A stretch of 64,000 nt of DNA from Mucor racemosus (lineage: Eukaryota; Mucoromycota; Mucoromycetes; Mucorales; Mucoraceae). Location: positions 2,666,001 to 2,730,000 of the forward strand of contig JAPEHQ010000004.1 of NCBI GenBank assembly GCA_027405735.1. The letters run 5' to 3'. The translations under genes and the position numbers were made by a program. Below, one piece after another: positions 32,102 through 44,021 of the stretch (positions within the stretch are counted from its first letter, which is position 1; the number at the start of each line of letters is the position of its first letter). The notes under the pieces were generated by a model. It searched no databases and had not been told where the DNA came from. It worked only from the letters and a program-made list of their open reading frames with translations.

Positions 32102-32401
32102 CCTGAAACGTTAATTGAAATGTGGGTAATATCGAACCAAAATGTTCAACGTTTTGAAAGGTTTGAAACTGTTTTTCTCGAAACTTTTAATGATGAAATT
32201 GGCTGAAATTAGTTTTGTTGAATAGCAAATTGATTGAAAAATCGAATGGTCCTACTCTTGATTTCTGTTGTATATGTGGTTCTAGAGTAAAGTAAAGAAA
32301 ACAGTAAAATAAAAAATGATACAGGATACAGGAGTGTTTCATTAGATGATGCTTTACAAAAAAAGTATAAATAAGAGGTATTTGAATGTGTTATTCCCTT
32401 A
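32102..32401. other. 300-bp spacer of the foldback
   Basis: Sequence between two inverted LTR-like arms. No ORF of note and no similarity to other parts of the window was found. It would be the loop of a ~0.5 kb stem hairpin if the strand folded. Confidence 0.5.
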
Positions 32402-32928
32402 TGTCGTATATTTTCAGAATTGATAAATAGTACTTAAAAAAGAATACAATTATAAAAGAATGAGTAATTAATCAGTTCTTCAACTGTATAATAAAAACAA
32501 GATATCGTTTATTTAGATATAAAAGTATGGCCTTTTATATTGATTTGACACTGCGATCCTGAGATGTAATTTAAGGTACCATTGAACCATTGGATCTGTT
32601 TGATAGTAATCTATGGATTGACATGGATCAATCATAATTTAACCGTTCTTGCAGAGCTTGTGAGTTGCCTTGTTTCAATGCTGCGCTAAATATGCTTGGA
32701 TGTTGATTTGATAGTAGCTACTTGATTGGTTAACTGCTGGGATGAAATAATGTGGTGTCATAATTGAGGTCCAAGCGTTCTTGGTAATTACTGGATTAAA
32801 CTTGGTACGCTAGGAGTTTCTTATATCCGATATCAAGACTTGCACTTCAATACATGTCGTAGTCAATAGATTGTAAGATGTATTGATACTGTAGAAGGTG
32901 ATAATGTATGATACTAGTAGGTGGAATA
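32402..32928 (-). repeat. LTR-like arm, right half of a foldback
   Basis: Inverted partner of 31593-32101; ends at GGTGGAATAC. It contains a short insertion relative to the left arm ('ccaagcgttcttgg' region, about 32771-32784) that is also present in the solo copy at 42815-43225. The left arm therefore lost this segment after duplication. Confidence 0.7.
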
Positions 32929-32929
32929 C

Positions 32930-33325
32930 AACACAGGCTTTATAGAAACGAAAAGTTTATTGGCCCATTAGTAAATAGAGATTAACTAAAAGGTGATATC
33001 CTCATGGGCTCGATAAACAAACATCTGATTAATAAATGTGCATGTGAGCTTCTCAATCCTTAAAAAACACCATCCACAACATGTTTTATAATAAACACAT
33101 ACATATAAAAATGACGCACTGTTTTGCGTGTGTGTAAATGATTCCCAGTTAATAAAAAAAATGAATTTGCAGGAATCGGAACCAAAGCACGTTAGTAATA
33201 AAAATCTGGTAGTACTCCTTTCCCAAAAAATACAGGTACTTTTCTGAAACTTTGAATTTAAATATAGCTTATATTTTTCTATCTTATTATTTGCCATGTT
33301 CTTGAAGAATAAGTTATTCAAAAAT
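32930..33325. other. Intergenic, no gene seen
   Basis: AT-rich filler between the foldback and repeat R1 copy C. The ORF on the minus strand here has no recognisable domain. Confidence 0.4.
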
Positions 33326-33329
33326 CTAG

Positions 33330-34660
33330 AATTGAATGTTTATCATATCCAATCTTCAAAATTGGAGCGTGCCCTCTTTTCTATGGCTAGCCTCGTATTA
33401 AAGTCTTTTTAGCATATACCTTAGACGCTGCTAAGAAGATACTAATTGCTTGAATTATGATACTTGTCCCTAAATTTATTTTATATCTCAAGGAAAACTC
33501 AAAAACAGATAAAATTCGCTGGTTTTTCCTTGAAATCTGGGTCTCACTTTTCATCCCTGCTCTACTTTTTCTTCCACTAAATAACACCAAGAAAAAATTA
33601 TATGCCAATGTACCTGAGATGTTCAGCTTTAATCCAAAAACAAGTATCTGGAAATATCCTATTTTTTGCAGTTGGTGTTAATTTTTCAGCGTTAATGTTT
33701 CAGATTTTTTACACGTATTTCACTGCTAATGAATTCAAAACTTTGAGGCGTCATATCTCTAGAAAACATTAGGCTATACTAACATTTTTTAATAGTAAAA
33801 CTTACTTGTTTTGAAGTGCTCTATAACATACAGTATGTAAATATAAAAAAATTCTGAGCACTTTTATTTTTTTCATTTTTTTTTGGCATTTCTATAGTAC
33901 GTTTCAAAATATTGGTTAAATTGAGCAACATTTTTTTTGCATTTATGTCATCCAGCTCGTTGAGCTCTCTCGGACCCAATTTAGGGTTTTTCAAGATATT
34001 GATTTTTCGTGGAGATATCCTCAAAAATGTGTACAAAAAGGTACCTCCATTTCTAGCTTCCATTTTTCCCTTATATACCCTCATTCCAAATTCTGAATCT
34101 GAAAAAATTTGGACAAAAATGTTGTTTTCTCTATGAAAAATGCAGCTATAAGACTTTACAATAGCTTGATCGATAGATAATGTTTTTACATATTATTTCA
34201 ATAAGTTATATTTTAAATATGCTTATAAAAAGTGATGTGTATCTTTAAAAAACCTCCAAAATTTCAATTGCATTTTACGCAAAATTTAATGTAAAAAGTT
34301 TGTCTGATTTTTGTTTAGGTGTATGCAAAATTTAAAACTGTACAAAAGCTATTTAGTGTTCTAGGTCAACTTACTTTGCAGTTCATGAGCCACTAAACGA
34401 TTTTATTTTTTGCGTCGTTTTTTAATCTTTTTTGCAAATCGATTTTGGAATCCAGATATATCAGCTTCAAGCGGTAATATGAACTTTTATTTTAATTATC
34501 TCGACAAAAACTTAATATTTTTTGCTGAAACAAAAAATGGAGAGCAACTTAGAGTGTTGGATACTGTATGTCTTGTGAAGAATACGAAATAATAATATCC
34601 CAATTCAGATGATGATCAATCTTTACAATCGATTTTAGGTCAATTTTTTTTTTGGTGAAT
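33330..34660 (+). repeat. Dispersed repeat R1, copy C
   Basis: Same repeat as copies A, B and D, same orientation. It shares the block 'atgttcagctttaatccaaa', the run 'atttctatagtacgtttcaa' and 'attggttaaattgagcaaca', then 'tgctgaaacaaaaaatggag' near the end. It lacks the upstream ~300 bp shared by B and D. Confidence 0.75.
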
Positions 34661-35818
34661 GTTAGGCTAGCTAATGCATTTATTTTCTGGTATTAACTCT
34701 TTTATTTTTGGACAAATATCAATGGCGCATAAAGAGAACAGAGAAGATACTGCAATGAAATGACACCTTGTATAGACCAAAGTCGCCATTGTCATTTCAG
34801 AAAAATAGCTGTTCTCGATTCGTACCTGAATCTCGCTCCATAAGGACTGAGTTCCAATCAGGTCCCAATAAGCACAACGAGAAAACTCTATATTTCTGGT
34901 GCCTGTAAAAGGAAGTATTCCTGATCAAAATAAAACCTTCTACAACATGACACCTATGATATAAAGCTGTACTTATTTTGCATTAATAATATATTCCAAA
35001 ACTCCTGCTCGTAAAATCGCAGTTGCAGTAATTTTAGATAAGGAATCACATCCCATAAAAATAAGCTCAGTTGCATTTTAAATTATAACTGGAATGTTGA
35101 AAGATCAACATCCATCTAATGATATTCTATCATATCAAACAAAGTATCAACATCTCAACCAAGTATCTTATAAAAAAATGTCAATAAAAGACATTATGAT
35201 TGAACACCTGTAAAATAGGCATCAACGCACAAACATCCAATATTTTACAATTCCTATAAATATAGCATACTTTATGACGATATCATTCTTTTTCTTCAGA
35301 TTTCTTTTAATCACAATAAAACCGTGGAAAGATTATAATTGTATTTATCAACGCTTTTATTTTATATTTTATTTTTCATTTTTATGAAATTACTTCAATT
35401 TTATTGCAGATACATTGTCTTTAAAGATTTGACGTGATTTGGATCGATACTGGGCGGAAAATTTGAAACCATTTTAAAAACCATCTGAAACCTAGTTTTT
35501 TTTTATAGCGGTAAAAAATTGATAGCGAAAACCTTATCTCAGCAAACGAATTTTGATTCTAGTAATTTCCAACTTTACATAAGGGTAAATATGCCTCTTT
35601 GACACTCTGATCTCAAAGAGCAACTTCCACAATCTACTGTGTGTTGAGAAAAGTATGGTCAAAGTGCATCTATAGTCTACTGTTATAATTATTTTTTTCA
35701 ACTCAAATTAAAAAAATTGAAACTAAAGGGAAAAAATGCTATATCAGAAGATACTAGAATAAAAAATACTCTGAAAAAAGATACTACATTTTATTAATTT
35801 ACTGATGCTTTCTATTTA
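34661..35818. other. Repeat-island filler, no gene seen
   Basis: AT-rich sequence with no recognisable gene. The stretch 35180-35300 has a TATA-like 'cctataaatatagc' and could be an eroded LTR end, but no second copy is present in the window. Confidence 0.4.
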
Positions 35819-35820
35819 TA

Positions 35821-37465
35821 CAGTGACCCCCAAAACTGTCCCAATGTTTCCTAGTTTTGAGTTTAGTATGATTTTCAGGTACAACAAATATATTTAAAGT
35901 ACGACATATTTTATATATTTCGGAAGATCAATTAATTTCCTTTTATATTAAATTAAAAAAATCTCGAATTTCATTGGTCCGCTATATTTATACCCTGTCT
36001 GGGACAGCATATGCATTGGGACAGTTTTGGGAGCTTACGCGGGAAAAAATATAATCCTATTTAATAGTCCGTCCAAAGGCCGTTTCTTTCCAAATATACT
36101 TTCACACAATTGGGCATGCTATCAAAAACTTTTTGGCACTCCTCCTGTTTAATGGTGTTGTACCAAACCTCAGTTACACGCTCCGAAAGATCAAGGATTC
36201 ATTTGGGCGCTGTTTTTTACTCATTAAGCCTCCTCTTTAATAAGATCCACATATTTTCGATCGGATTCAAGTCAGGAGATAGCGGAGACCAATTTATTAC
36301 TTCATAATCTTGATCCAATAGATATTCCTTGACTAAATTTGATGTATGCTTTGGAGCATTGTCATGCTGGAAAATGATCTGATCACGACGAAGGCCTAAT
36401 TTATCCAAAGTAAAATTGAAAGTCCGCTCCAAATCGTCTTCAAAGATTTGTTTATACAAATGTCGATCCACAGTACCCTCAATTCTGCATATCTATCGAA
36501 CTCCGGCATACGTAATGGCCCTCCAAAATATGACACTCCCACCGCCATCTATAACGGTCATCTTCACATAATTAGATTTCAAGCTCTCACCGTCTCAAAT
36601 CCAAAGCCAGCTTCTTCCATTTAAGTTAAATCTATTAATGTTGGTCTCATCTGATCAAATCACCCTTTTCCGTTCGTCGGAAGTCCAATCCTTGCGAAGA
36701 TGACACCATTCTAAACGCCTTTTAATATTAGCCGGAGACAGCATAGGTTTTTTAGGCTTGATAATTGCTCCTATGCTCCCCCTACGGAGCGATTTCGGAC
36801 AGTTTCCGGGCTTTTATTAACTCCGAAATTACTCTCAAGTATTTTAAAATGTTACTTGAATTTTTGACTGCTTTTTTTGTTGCTTGGCGAACACAAAACC
36901 TTTCATCAGATTCAAACAGAAATTTAAGTCGACCCCTTTTAGACACACCCAAACTTGTGCAACACCGTTTTTTAATTTTTTCCACAACAGGCTTACCTAC
37001 ATGCAGTATTTCCGCAACTTGGCGCACTGATTTACCGGTGTTTAAAAGACTAATGGCATCATTTTCCTTATTCTCCTGAAGTTTTTTCATATTAATTTTC
37101 AATAGGCCAAAGCACCAGAATCTGTATATGAAATATGCATCTTTTTTATTTTCTTTACCTAATTAGGTGTTTATTTACTGATTTCCAAGCGTTCAAGATA
37201 CTAGTGCAAATTATGGTTCTACAATCATCGATTATCTAAAAATCAAAAATGGCTCTCAAAACTGTCCCAATGCATATACTGTCCCAAATTGGGTATAAAT
37301 TCAATTGACCAATAAAATTCGAGATTTTTTTAATTTAATATAAAAGGAAATTAATTGATCTTCCGAAATATATAAAATATGTCGTACTTTAAATATATTT
37401 GTTGTACCTGAAAATCATACTAAACTTAAAACTAAGAAACATTGGGACAGTTTTGGGGGTCACTG
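35821..37465 (-). mobile_element. Tc1/mariner-family DNA transposon with ~210-bp TIRs, inactive
   Basis: 1645 bp bounded by TA dinucleotides (35819-35820 and 37466-37467), the expected target duplication. The ends are inverted repeats starting CAGTGACCCCCAAAACTGTC and extending about 210 bp inward (to about 36034 on the left and 37252 on the right). Each terminal repeat carries the motif CCAAAACTGTCCCAATG at its outer end and again, inverted, at its inner end. The interior encodes a broken transposase on the minus strand. Confidence 0.92.
36217..37102 (-). pseudogene. Broken Tc1/mariner transposase
   Basis: The N-terminal part (36782-37102) contains a helix-turn-helix (ISLLNTGKSVRQVAEILHVG). 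It is interrupted by a stop after SEIAP, and a frame change leads into PKKPMLSPANIKRRLEWCHLRKDW. The catalytic region shows a stop in place of Trp in VI(W)SDET, another stop after SWLWI, a third before ICRIEGTVD, and then the intact tail QHDNAPKHTS and SPDLNPIENMW. The three acidic residues of a DD34E-type site are visible, but the frame is broken at four or more points. It cannot be active. Confidence 0.9.
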
Positions 37466-37467
37466 TA

Positions 37468-40140
37468 TGTTTTCTAAATGAGTATATAATTATTACCATA
37501 ATTGTATATGTACTATACATTGAGGTATAAATATGGATTGGAGAGAGATTAGATAGTATGTAATACATGAGATTGAAGTAATTGATGAGTTGGTATATAT
37601 ATATGTTTTAGATGTTGTGATTGTCGTTTTTTTGTTGCCTCTTATGATTGCGTTTGTTTATATACATACTTAAGATAACCAGATAAAATACAATTAGAAC
37701 TAGATATATTTATTTGAGTATATTTATAAGAAAAAAAGGATGGAGATGTCAAACTATGAGTATAAAGATCAGGTATTTATATGTCTTAGGAGCGCGGATG
37801 TTGGGTATAATATTCGATAATTAAATCTTAATTTCATAAGTTGGAAGACCAGTTGTAGGAGGCTTTTATGGGAATAGATTGACCAGAACCAATTCCGACG
37901 ACAAGGAGGAGGCAAAGTTAAGTAGATAGAATATTCTTTGATGATTGGCCAAACGGAGGAATATTCTTTATAACAGAAAAAGCCAATATGAATCGCAGGA
38001 AAAGATTTACGTTGGCTCAGCTTAAATAATAACACATCATCAATCATCACCTTATTATTAGACTAAATATAATATATAATATAATCACTCCACCTTATTC
38101 CATAGTTGAAATAAAGTCTATATTATGATGCATCATTCCTTACAGTTCCTAACTCTAATGATCATATCCAAAAATCTATTAAAAACTTACGATAAACCAT
38201 GCCTTCTGTACTCATTATTAGTATTACATCATCCAGCTCAATATTTAGTCAGTATCCTAAACAGTGTTTATTAAGTGATATTTGTTGTTCATGTTGATGG
38301 TTTGGTATGACATTTAGTATTTAGTATTAGCTACTAAATGTCATCTCATGTTGAAGTTCAATGATCGACGTCGGATTTTAATAGGTATTCCTAATGTATA
38401 ATTATTAGATTTTTGACAAACAAAAGAAATTAGATTTACAGGATTTTTTTTGGCTCATTTAGAAACCCCTCAGGGTGGTGTTGTTTTTATGTAATCCACT
38501 TTTTTGTCAATGGCCGCTCTTCCAAAAAAAATGCCGAACAATCTCCGGATGCAGCCATCTAATAATAACATTTTCAAGCTGTAAATTTCTAGAAAAAATT
38601 ACCGGACAGTCCGGACGCGGCTATTTAAATATCCCAAGCAGCTGTGAGATGCAGATATCAAAATTTTATACAAAAATTAAGGTTCGACTATATAATTAAT
38701 TATTCGAAGGCCTATTTTATGTAAAGTCTAAAATACAACATACAGCATTTAATGCACACTTGTACACTTGTATTAAAAATAATTAAAATATAATCTTCCT
38801 TATGAATACTAATCCAAGTAAGCTGCATTACTGTACATGATTGACAAAAGTATGAATATGTGTTTTTTTAAGTGTTTCGGATATCAACTTCCATGTGACA
38901 TTTTGATTCGGTAAGTTTGAACAACAGGTTGTATACCTACTATTCACACCTACTGTAATGATCTGAAATCTTGGATAAATATTATGGTCAAAATGATATG
39001 CTAATAATATGGTTTTTAATATTAAAGATGGGTGACCATTGGTTGCTTGAAGGAAGATTGATGTTCCTACCATTTGTAAATTATATATTTATTAAGGGAA
39101 ATAAATGAAAATGTAAAGAGGCAGAAAGACAGATAATTCCACAGGAAATTATCGAAAGATTCCTTGCAGTATTTATAGGAACGCTTGAGATGAGCATTAC
39201 TGCTGTGAATTACTATAGTAATCATTTGATTCATTTATAGTATTGACTTGTTGATTTGAATGAATAAATAAACTCATGTTAACCTATTTGCTTTCTAAAA
39301 ATATTTGTTTCTATTTAGTAGCCAACAGCTAAGAAGAGGAAAACAAGATGTTGTCTTCTATACCACTATCAACTATCAAAGGTACACCATAGTAATTACT
39401 CGTTAATTGGTTTTACTAATAAATAAATTTTTATAGGTGAAAATTAAAGGCGTATTCTGTTTAAAACGCTTAAAACGATTCAATTAGTATGCTAATTTAC
39501 ATGGTTTATTACCGTCTGCTCATTCAATTGCTATTATGTTTCATTTTAATATTTCGTTTATACTGCTAATCGACTCATTCGCCCATTATAATTAACTTAC
39601 CATCCTTGATTAGCGTATCTATAATAATAACGGTCCATTCTCAACCCATGGTATGCAAATTTATTAAAAGAGATTGTCTAATCTCAAATTTATCTGATTC
39701 AACCGCTGATGCTAAACTAGCATAAAATTAATTGTGTTGACACTCGTTGACTCGCAATAAAGTAATAAGGCATTTTATCAAGTACGATGTTGGCGTTCAA
39801 TGTATTTCAGTTAAATTGAACAACAGATAGAGATATGATTCATGCAGAGATCTATGAAGAATGCATGAGAGAGCTCACAGATCTATGAACACAAAAAAAT
39901 GATCTAAATTGTGATGCTTCGTCGACCTGTACGAGATGTTTTCGTGATGATACCTGGTGGCTCAAGTGTAATTTAGGTATTTAATTGTCGAATGTATCAT
40001 GTATTGAATCAAAATAAAGTTGGTTGATTGATATAACAAATAATAAATTTAATGCCATTTATTAAATGTGCGAATGTGAATGTATAAAGCAAAGCTTACT
40101 TTTGAATAAAAGTACTGTAATTATTCTGATTAACATCAAT
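37468..40140. other. Repeat-island filler with a third hairpin relic of X
   Basis: No intact gene is seen. A hairpin with 13-bp stem (ATGACATTTAGTA / TACTAAATGTCAT) at about 38307-38344 matches the hairpin of repeat X but with a longer loop. A minus-strand ORF at 37769-38050 and one at 38828-39073 have no recognisable family. The stretch 38520-38640 holds two related GC-richer units (CCGAACAATCTCCGGATGC and CCGGACAGTCCGGACGC). Confidence 0.5.
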
Positions 40141-40142
40141 AA

Positions 40143-41520
40143 GCTCAAAAAGCAGAGTTAAGTGCAATCATTACTACTAAATTGCATAATTTGATATGCA
40201 GAAAACTCTTGCAGCATTTATTCTTTCTTTTTTTTTTTGGCGATGCTACAAATCATCGTTCAATATGACTAAATATTAATAATAAATTAGAGAAAATACA
40301 TTTGGTAAAAAAATGGCACCCAACAATGTACATTGAGGTCAAGATAGATAAAAGGTGCATTTATTATGTAGTGAAAATCGCAAAATTTTGATGAATAGAA
40401 ATTACAAAACCAAGATGCTGTATTTGCCTCAGGATTTTTAAAAGAAGGGTTTAAAAGCATACTACTTTATCATGAGGCGGGATGATGATATACGTTTGAC
40501 ACTACTGTAGATGGAACCAGTCAATTTAATTTATGAAATTCAAATGCAAATATCGAGGAACCACTTGTAAGTACTTAAGTTGGTTCTGCTGGTAAAGCAT
40601 TGAATAAATTGGCTTGGGAGAAAAAGGGTAAGAAGGCGGCAATAGGTTCCAGTGATGTCCATGTTTATGTTTACAATATTGGAGAGGTAAGACTAAAACT
40701 TAATGTAAATCACCTCTAGCGCAATAATTATAAAGTAAGATTATATTATCATCAAACAAACTACCACACAATATTAACATGTATAAAGGTTTACAGTAAT
40801 AAGCTCGAATCAAGTGAGTACAGCATCGTAAATTCTTGAAAAAGTTCTCAAGTATTATAAAATCTCTTATTTTTAAGACTTACAAGGCTTATAAGCGGAA
40901 TATTAATTTCAAAAAATATTTTTGTCCAGATCATCAATTTTGACATTTTTTAATTTTTTTTTCTGGTTTTGCAAATCTAGAGTTAATTATACTACCAATT
41001 ATAAAAACAAAAAGTATATACATATGCAGAATTTAGTGCTCTATTTGCTCAATAAAAAATAATAAACATTTTTGTTGCAAAATATTACATGAAAATCCTT
41101 TAATCAAAAAACCGTTTTTGGGCCAAAAGTACAAAGTTTCATTACTTAACTTTTGATGTTAAGCTTTTATAAAATGTGTATTAGTTATAGCTACAATTTT
41201 CTCTCACAATGTAGTGTATTTAAACGTTGATTTTGGTATCAAAATTTGATATTTCTGTTTTTTGATCAAAATCATGAGTGTTGGTAAGGATAAAATGAGC
41301 CCCGAAAATGTCCGCTATAAAATCTGAATTTTCAGACCGTACGTGGTTAAATATAAGAAAAGCTAAAATAAAAACGCATTTTTATTTAAAACTTAGATAT
41401 ATACCATAGTATAAGAGACTTAGCCATTCAATCTTGCTATGCTCAATTACGGCGTTGCTCTACGGACTCGCTTTTGTAATTTTTAATGAATCTATGATAT
41501 GACAGCCGGTTTTTCCGGTA
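40143..41520 (+). repeat. Inverted-repeat arm R (1.38 kb) carrying a dynein exon
   Basis: Reverse complement of 30205-31586 at about 98% identity by eye. It lies about 8.5 kb away, with the foldback, repeat R1 copy C and the mariner element in between. It includes the same dynein-like exon at 40580-40686 with splice signals. Confidence 0.85.
40580..40686 (+). pseudogene. Isolated exon of a dynein intermediate chain-like gene (right copy)
   Basis: 107 nt, open, preceded by TTAAG and followed by GTAAGA. It differs from the left copy (31038-31144) by two amino-acid changes: Ser to Ala near the start and Gly to Val in the SSDGHVYVY motif. The Gly to Val change hits the conserved WD-repeat turn, which suggests no selection on this copy. 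Confidence 0.65.
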
Positions 41521-42504
41521 GAAAATGCATGTTTCTATGATAAAAGATATTGCCTATTTTGTTTAATTTATAAGTTGATGCGCTGTAATGCTGCTTTTAC
41601 ATTGACTGAAATATGCGATTTAGTAGGGTTTTAATTGCGCTAAATAATGTAAAGCCTTAAATATCCTCTTCTACTTGTGTTGTTTCTCTCTTTTTGTTTT
41701 CATATTATTCCAAGAATATATTCACTGTTTGATAAGGCATATCAGACTATCAAGCTGGTATTCTTTTCTTTTATCTGAATACGCATGCAAACATAAGGGA
41801 CTAATGTTTTTAATATGCTACTGTAGGTGGTATTCTATATTAGAAACTGATATTTTTATTTAACCGCATTCTAAGATCAAATATCATTATTTACTACTGT
41901 ATTTTTGGACGTATTTCTTGATTACCATATCAAACCGAAGGCAATGATATTTACATCTATTCAATGAAAAGCTAGAACTGGCTACAAACTCACTAAATGT
42001 TCCAGGAAAGTGATAAAATTTTAAATGATATAGAAACACAAAAAAAATAACAATCTAATGTCTTGCCTAATTACCATAGTTTTGATTGTTGTATATATAC
42101 TGTACTTGAAAACAAAACTTTTTACAGCTGACAATCGTAAACTAAATAGTAAGGTTAAAGAAGGTTATTAATTTATTTAATTTTATGAGTGATAAAGTAA
42201 CATTTATAATCTTAGATTTGTCATGCGGTATAAATGTAAGCAGTAAGTCCTATTTAAGTTTATGCACGAGCAAAAGCAATTGCTGCTGCAAATATTACAG
42301 CTACAAACATATTTACAAATGATGATAATCGTAAATATATTGGCTTTTGAGTGTATTGCTCTACTACATCAACAACCTATTGAATTGTATTGTCTATAAT
42401 CTATATTATTAATTAATAAAAGCAAATGTAATTTAAAAACACATTCTAATAAAAATGCAATGAGATTTTGAGAACGGCATGATGCTTCTCATGTACAAAC
42501 TAGT
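41521..42504. other. Intergenic, no gene seen
   Basis: AT-rich with no recognisable feature. The ORF at 41675-41863 is not supported by any motif. Confidence 0.4.
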
Positions 42505-42715
42505 TTGTGCCCATACGATCAGCTCATTATGCTCATGGTCAGATTCCTTATTATGCACAAATAAGGATAATGATATGCTTATGGGCAATTTTACTACTAT
42601 GCACACATGGGATTAATGTCATGCACATGGACAGAATCTATAATTCTGCACATACAGGCTTAGCATTGTGCTCGTGTGCAGTTTCTTTTATTGCGCCCGT
42701 GTGCATCTTGTTATC
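42505..42715 (+). repeat. Degenerate ~23-bp minisatellite (TGCACA-type units)
   Basis: Eight or so diverged units of 22-25 bp, each starting with TGCACA, TGCTCA, TGCTTA, TGCTCG or TGCGCC followed by a variable A/T-rich spacer. The ORF across it (42507-42722) is a by-product of the periodicity, although the period is not a multiple of three. Confidence 0.6.
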
Positions 42716-42814
42716 TTTTTAGCCATATTCAGTGGGCACAACAGCTCAGGCTATGGTGTGCAGCCCACCTAGATAAAACGAAATCATCTTGTGCAGCACA
42801 AATCTGCCGTAGTG

Positions 42815-43225
42815 GATAAAAGTATGGCCCTTTACTGTATAATATCGATCTGACATTGAGATGCTGAAATGTAATTTAAGGCACTATTAAACTAATATTA
42901 GGTCTGTTTGATAGTAATCTATGGATTAAAATGGGCCAATTATAATTTAGCCGTGCTTGCAGAGCTTGTGAGGCGCCTTGTTTTAATGCTGCCTTAAATG
43001 TGCTTCGATGTTAATTTGATAGCTACTTGATTGATTAAACGCTAGGATAAAATAATATGGTGTTATAATTGAGGTACTAGCGTCCTTGGTAATTACTGGA
43101 TTAAACTTAGTACGCTATGAGTTTCTTCTATCCGGTATCAAGACTTTGCACTTCAATGCATGTTGTAGTCAATAGATTGTACGACGTATTGATACTATAG
43201 AAGGTGATAAATTATAATACTTGGT
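42815..43225 (-). repeat. Diverged solo copy of the LTR-like arm
   Basis: Aligns with 32402-32928 in the same orientation over about 400 bp (shared blocks 'gatagtaatctatggatt', 'gcttgcagagcttgtgag', 'ggtaattactggattaaact') at perhaps 85% identity. It abuts repeat X copy 2, so one element probably inserted at the edge of the other. Confidence 0.7.
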
Positions 43226-43226
43226 G

Positions 43227-43615
43227 ATATATCATAAGTTTACCCAGATGTAGAAATCCAGGAACAACTATTGAAATCCAACATGGCATGACATTTAGTA
43301 ACTCATACTAAATGTCATACATAACCACTAGCATTAACAGCGACTATCAGGAACATTCAGGAACAATTCGTAGCAATGAAACATAAGCAATCCTACATCT
43401 TATTCAAATGATACAATCACAGATTCCCAATTCCACAAATTCCATTGTATATGATTTGTTCCCAAATCATATCAAGTACCTCAATACCCGGCAATTCATT
43501 AATAATATTAATAATCATATAACTAACTAGAAAACATATAAATACGAAGCATCAATGAATTAATAAAATGTATCTTTAGCAGAGTATTTTTATATTAGTA
43601 TCTTTTGATATAACA
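43227..43615 (-). repeat. Dispersed repeat X, copy 2, with two hairpins
   Basis: Reverse complement of 1085-1475. Both hairpins are kept: the 10-bp ATATGATTTG stem near 43448-43472 and the ACATTTAGTA/TACTAAATGT stem near 43286-43320. Confidence 0.7.
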
Positions 43616-44021
43616 CTTGATAGCATACAACAGAAGTCAAGTTTTTAGGTTTTCTAGTACGCTGAACTAAGATACTATTTCCCCATATAGGAAATTAATT
43701 GTTATCTCACATAAAACCATGTTCGAATATTCAAATAGAGATAGCACGAATTTAAAATTAAATACAGAAAGTATTAGTAATTTAACTTAGGCCGAATCAT
43801 AAACAAAACAGGTGGATTAATAAAATAAAGTGAAGAAATATATACCAAAGTAAGGATTGCTCTATGCGGATCATTAGCAATTATGTCAAAAACAGGTAGT
43901 AAAAGGCCGTCTTGATTATGTAAATCAAGAAGCTCAATATAAACTTTAAGTCAGGAACAAACCAATTGTTTTACCAAAAGAATAAGCATATGGATATTGC
44001 ATGAAAACAATGGAATCATGT

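Noticed and set aside
37769..38050. Minus-strand ORF of 93 residues in the island
   Set aside because: No family recognised; a second frame over the same DNA also looks partly coding, so it may be a decayed fragment, but nothing supports a gene call.
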